Shown here piece after piece: positions 51,863 through 54,004 of a stretch of 54,004 nucleotides of DNA. The position numbers were made by a program, and so were the translations under genes. Below the pieces are notes generated by a model. That model searched no databases and had not been told where the DNA came from. It worked only from the letters and a program-made list of their open reading frames with translations. Source of the stretch: Vicinamibacteria bacterium (GTDB lineage: Bacteria; Acidobacteriota; Vicinamibacteria; Fen-336; JAGNNV01); assembly GCA_019694155.1 (NCBI GenBank), contig JAIBCN010000030.1, positions 1 to 54,004 on the forward strand, written 5' to 3'. Numbering within the stretch: position 1 is the stretch's first letter; the number at the start of each line of letters is the position of its first letter.

Positions 51863-53743
51863 TCAGGAGAAGGTCAGGCCGAACCCCAGGGGGAACCGCG
51901 GCTCGTAGGTCGCGTCTCCCGCATTGATCGGGACTTGCGCCATCGAACGCGGCCACGTGAAGGAGAGACGTCCTTTGGGTTTGAAATCTCCGAAGAGGAC
52001 GTCCGTGATTCCCCTCCCTTCCGTGCCCGGCAGAAAGGCCGCGACCATCGCGTCACAGCGCGAGAGAGCGTCCTCGATGAGCATCGGCCGGCCGGAAAGC
52101 AGGATGGCCACGATCGGGACTCCCGCGGCCTTGAGCCGTTCGAGCGCCGCCATCTCGTCCGGACCGAGCGAAAGGTCCTCGCGATCGCCCGCACCCTCCG
52201 CGTAGGGGCGCTCGCCCATCACCAGCACGGCCGCATCGGCTCCCGAGGCCCCCGCCCCATCCGCGGAGAAGGTGACCTCGGTCGAGGCGGAGACGGCGCT
52301 TCGAACCGCCGCGAGAATCGTGACGCCTCCCGTCGTGACCTCTCCGCTCCGGCCCTGCCAGTCGATGGTCCAGCCGCCGCACTGGTCTCCGATGTCGTCG
52401 GCGCTCCGTCCCGCTACGTGGAGGCGGGCGGCCGTCTTGCTCAGGGGGAGGACGTTCTTCTCGTTCTTGAGGAGCACCAGGGACTGCCGCACGCACTCGC
52501 GCGCGACCTCGCGATGCGCGGCCGAGCCGAACGACCGGTGCAGGCGGCGGTCGGCGCGGATCCGCGGGTTCTTCGCCAGAAGGCCCATGGCCGCCTTGAC
52601 CCGGAGGATTCGCAGGACGGCATCGTCGATCCGGCTCATCTTCACCCGCCCTTCCGTGACCAGCTCGCGAAGCAGGGTGAAGAAGCGGACGTATTCGTTC
52701 GGCACCATCACCATGTCCATGCCCGCGTTGATCGAGATCTCGATGGCGTTCTTGTAGTCGGGCGTGATCTGGTCGATCGCGGCGTAGTCGGAGATGAGGA
52801 ACCCCTCGAAGCCCATCTCCTCCTTCAATATCTCCGTGAGGAGCCTGCGGCTGCCCGAGACCTTCACTCCGTTCCAGCTGCTGTAGGACGGCATGATGGA
52901 ACCGACGCCCGCCTCGATGGCGCCCAGGTAACCGGGGAGGTGAATCCGGCGAAGCTCCGCCTCGCTCATCGGCGTATCGCCCTGATCGAGCAGGCGCTTC
53001 TTGTCCGTCGATCGGGGTTTGCCCGTGCCCATGACGGTGCCCCCATCTCCAACGAAGTGCTTGGCGCAGGCGAGAACGCTCGTGGGATGGTCGAGGCGCT
53101 GCTGCTGAAGGCCCCGCACCGCCGCCTCGCCGAGGCGGCGCGCAACCTCGGGATCCTCGCTGAAGCCTTCGTAGGTCCGGCCCCATCGCTCGTCCCGCGG
53201 TACGGCCACGCAGGGAGCGAACGCCCACTGGATTCCCGTGGCGCGGACCTCCAGGGCGGTGATCCTCGCCGCGCGTTCCACGAGGCCCGGATTGCGCGTG
53301 GAGCCGAGGCCGATGTTGTGGGGGAAGATGACCGCTCCGAGCACGTTGTTGTGGCCGTGCACGGCGTCGACCCCGAACAGCAGCGGGATGGCGAGGCGCG
53401 TCTTCAGCGCGCGAGCCTGATATCCCTCGTACATCTCCGTCCAGGCCTGCAGCGTGTTGCCGGCCTTGGGGTCCGAGCTGCCGCCGCTCAGGAGCGAGCC
53501 CAGGAAGTACCGCTCGATGTCGCCTTCGTCTTTGAGGGCGTTCTGCTCGGCCTGCGTCATCTGGCCGATTTTCTCCTCGAGCGTCATCCGCGAAAGCAGG
53601 GCGCGCGCCTGCGGGTCATGCGCCCGGAGGGCCTTCCCCGGGGGCGCGGACCACGCGCTCGAAAGCGCGGGCGGAACCAGACTCGCTCCCGCCGCCCGGG
53701 TGGCTGCCTGGATGAACCGGCGTCGGTGGATCGTGCTCTTCAT
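51863..53743 (-). CDS. Tat-exported glycoside hydrolase family 3 protein (beta-glucosidase-like)
   Basis: A 626-residue GH3 enzyme. The N-terminus has a twin-arginine signal (RRRFIQ, residues 7-12) with an Ala-rich core to about residue 32. The (beta/alpha)8 domain contains KHFVGDGGT, and the nucleophile Asp is in [11 protein letters not shown]; the C-terminal alpha/beta sandwich has [14 protein letters not shown], which supplies the general acid. The length fits the two-domain bacterial exo-1,3/1,4-beta-glucosidase group without a fibronectin extension. It likely acts on beta-glucans in the periplasm or outside the cell. It starts upstream of glgP on the same strand. Specificity (glucose, xylose or GlcNAc) is not determinable here. 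Confidence 0.93.
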   Translation of the reverse strand: MKSTIHRRRFIQAATRAAGASLVPPALSSAWSAPPGKALRAHDPQARALLSRMTLEEKIGQMTQAEQNALKDEGDIERYFLGSLLSGGSSDPKAGNTLQAWTEMYEGYQARALKTRLAIPLLFGVDAVHGHNNVLGAVIFPHNIGLGSTRNPGLVERAARITALEVRATGIQWAFAPCVAVPRDERWGRTYEGFSEDPEVARRLGEAAVRGLQQQRLDHPTSVLACAKHFVGDGGTVMGTGKPRSTDKKRLLDQGDTPMSEAELRRIHLPGYLGAIEAGVGSIMPSYSSWNGVKVSGSRRLLTEILKEEMGFEGFLISDYAAIDQITPDYKNAIEISINAGMDMVMVPNEYVRFFTLLRELVTEGRVKMSRIDDAVLRILRVKAAMGLLAKNPRIRADRRLHRSFGSAAHREVARECVRQSLVLLKNEKNVLPLSKTAARLHVAGRSADDIGDQCGGWTIDWQGRSGEVTTGGVTILAAVRSAVSASTEVTFSADGAGASGADAAVLVMGERPYAEGAGDREDLSLGPDEMAALERLKAAGVPIVAILLSGRPMLIEDALSRCDAMVAAFLPGTEGRGITDVLFGDFKPKGRLSFTWPRSMAQVPINAGDATYEPRFPLGFGLTFS

Positions 53744-53805
53744 CCTTGCTCCCTCGACTCCTTTGGGTGAGCGGCAGTCTAAGGCGGGTGTGATTGAATG
53801 CCCTG

Positions 53806-54004
53806 GTGCGCCGATCCGCCGCCCTCCTCGCCCTGTGCGCTTCCGGCTGCGCCACCGCCTACGATGCGCGCGGCCTCGTGCTCCGCGTCGATCCCGCCTC
53901 TTCCACCCTCACCGTTTCCCACGATCCGATCATCGGCTACATGGGCGCCATGGTGATGCCGTTCGCCGTTTCTGACCGGGCCGCGCTCCGCGGCGTGCGG
54001 CCGG
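53806..54004 (+). CDS. Partial copper-binding-domain lipoprotein (CusF/SCO-type), cut by window end
   Basis: About 66 residues are visible from GTG 53806 (an in-frame TTG at 53794 follows directly after a stop). The start [15 protein letters not shown] has a lipobox-like A-S-G-C, so the protein is probably an outer- or inner-membrane lipoprotein. Next comes [22 protein letters not shown] with [12 protein letters not shown], where the Met-x-Met-x-x-Met arrangement and the VDP-x(5)-TVSH pattern match CusF-like copper-binding domains. In related bacteria this domain is often fused to an SCO1/SenC domain, but the rest lies beyond the window. It is divergent from the GH3 gene. Confidence 0.6.
   Translation, partial: MRRSAALLALCASGCATAYDARGLVLRVDPASSTLTVSHDPIIGYMGAMVMPFAVSDRAALRGVRP

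Noticed and set aside
49658..53770. 1370-codon open frame on plus opposite glgP and the GH3 gene
   Set aside because: It is antisense to two strongly supported genes and its translation is low-complexity Arg/Gly/His/Glu with no motif; long open shadow frames are expected at this G+C content.

Overview
This is a GC-rich (roughly two thirds G+C), gene-dense bacterial chromosome segment with about 47 protein genes. Two very large MacB/FtsX-type permeases, one behind a PadR regulator and carrying a permease-prefix N-terminus, are of the kind expanded in Acidobacteriota. Together with secreted M14 metallopeptidases and stand-alone DinB proteins, they suggest an acidobacterium; this is an inference from gene content. 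No rRNA, complete tRNA, CRISPR array or transposase was seen, and no gene is obviously broken apart from the two cut by the window ends.

Layout. 1-6.3 kb: a minus-strand run (secreted fragment, SnoaL-like protein, threonine-dehydratase-like enzyme, ClpS), then CorA on plus, a large M14 peptidase and a DinB protein. 6.4-15.1 kb: two ADOP-type permeases, a PadR regulator overlapping the second, an LRR protein, an AraC regulator divergent from a DUF3224 protein, and a TerB-like protein. 15.2-22.7 kb: a second M14 peptidase, a beta-propeller-like protein, a D-aminoacylase/SGNH-esterase fusion, and a marR-yceI pair. 22.8-25.5 kb: a three-gene nucleotide-sugar operon of WbpE, WbpB and WbpD type. 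25.5-33.8 kb: phytase-like esterase, CtaA, TerC, glutathione peroxidase, amidase, and a stand-alone A-T-TE NRPS-like enzyme. 33.7-37.8 kb: a translationally coupled run with argS, a C26 amidotransferase and a thioredoxin-TPR protein. 38.3-43.2 kb: a DinB protein, an RRM protein with a strong terminator, and the rplT-pheS-pheT-zapB-zapA cluster. 43.4-54 kb: a diguanylate cyclase, a lipoxygenase / catalase-like hemoprotein / lipoxygenase operon, glycogen phosphorylase, a Tat-exported GH3 glycosidase, and the start of a copper-binding lipoprotein.

Most notable is the compact operon at 44.7-49.3 kb, where two diverged mini-lipoxygenases flank a small catalase-family hemoprotein. The arrangement recalls the catalase-related allene oxide synthase/lipoxygenase fusions of corals and cyanobacteria and suggests a bacterial oxylipin pathway. 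Second is the A-T-TE enzyme, whose A domain lacks the usual amino-binding aspartate, as in quinone/furanone synthetases. Third is the 797-residue D-aminoacylase/SGNH fusion with an eroded N-terminal metal site. Regulatory DNA worth attention includes nested palindromes on the terC promoter, a palindrome over the marR -35, leaderless-looking padR and marR promoters, and a structured stretch between the RRM gene and zapA.
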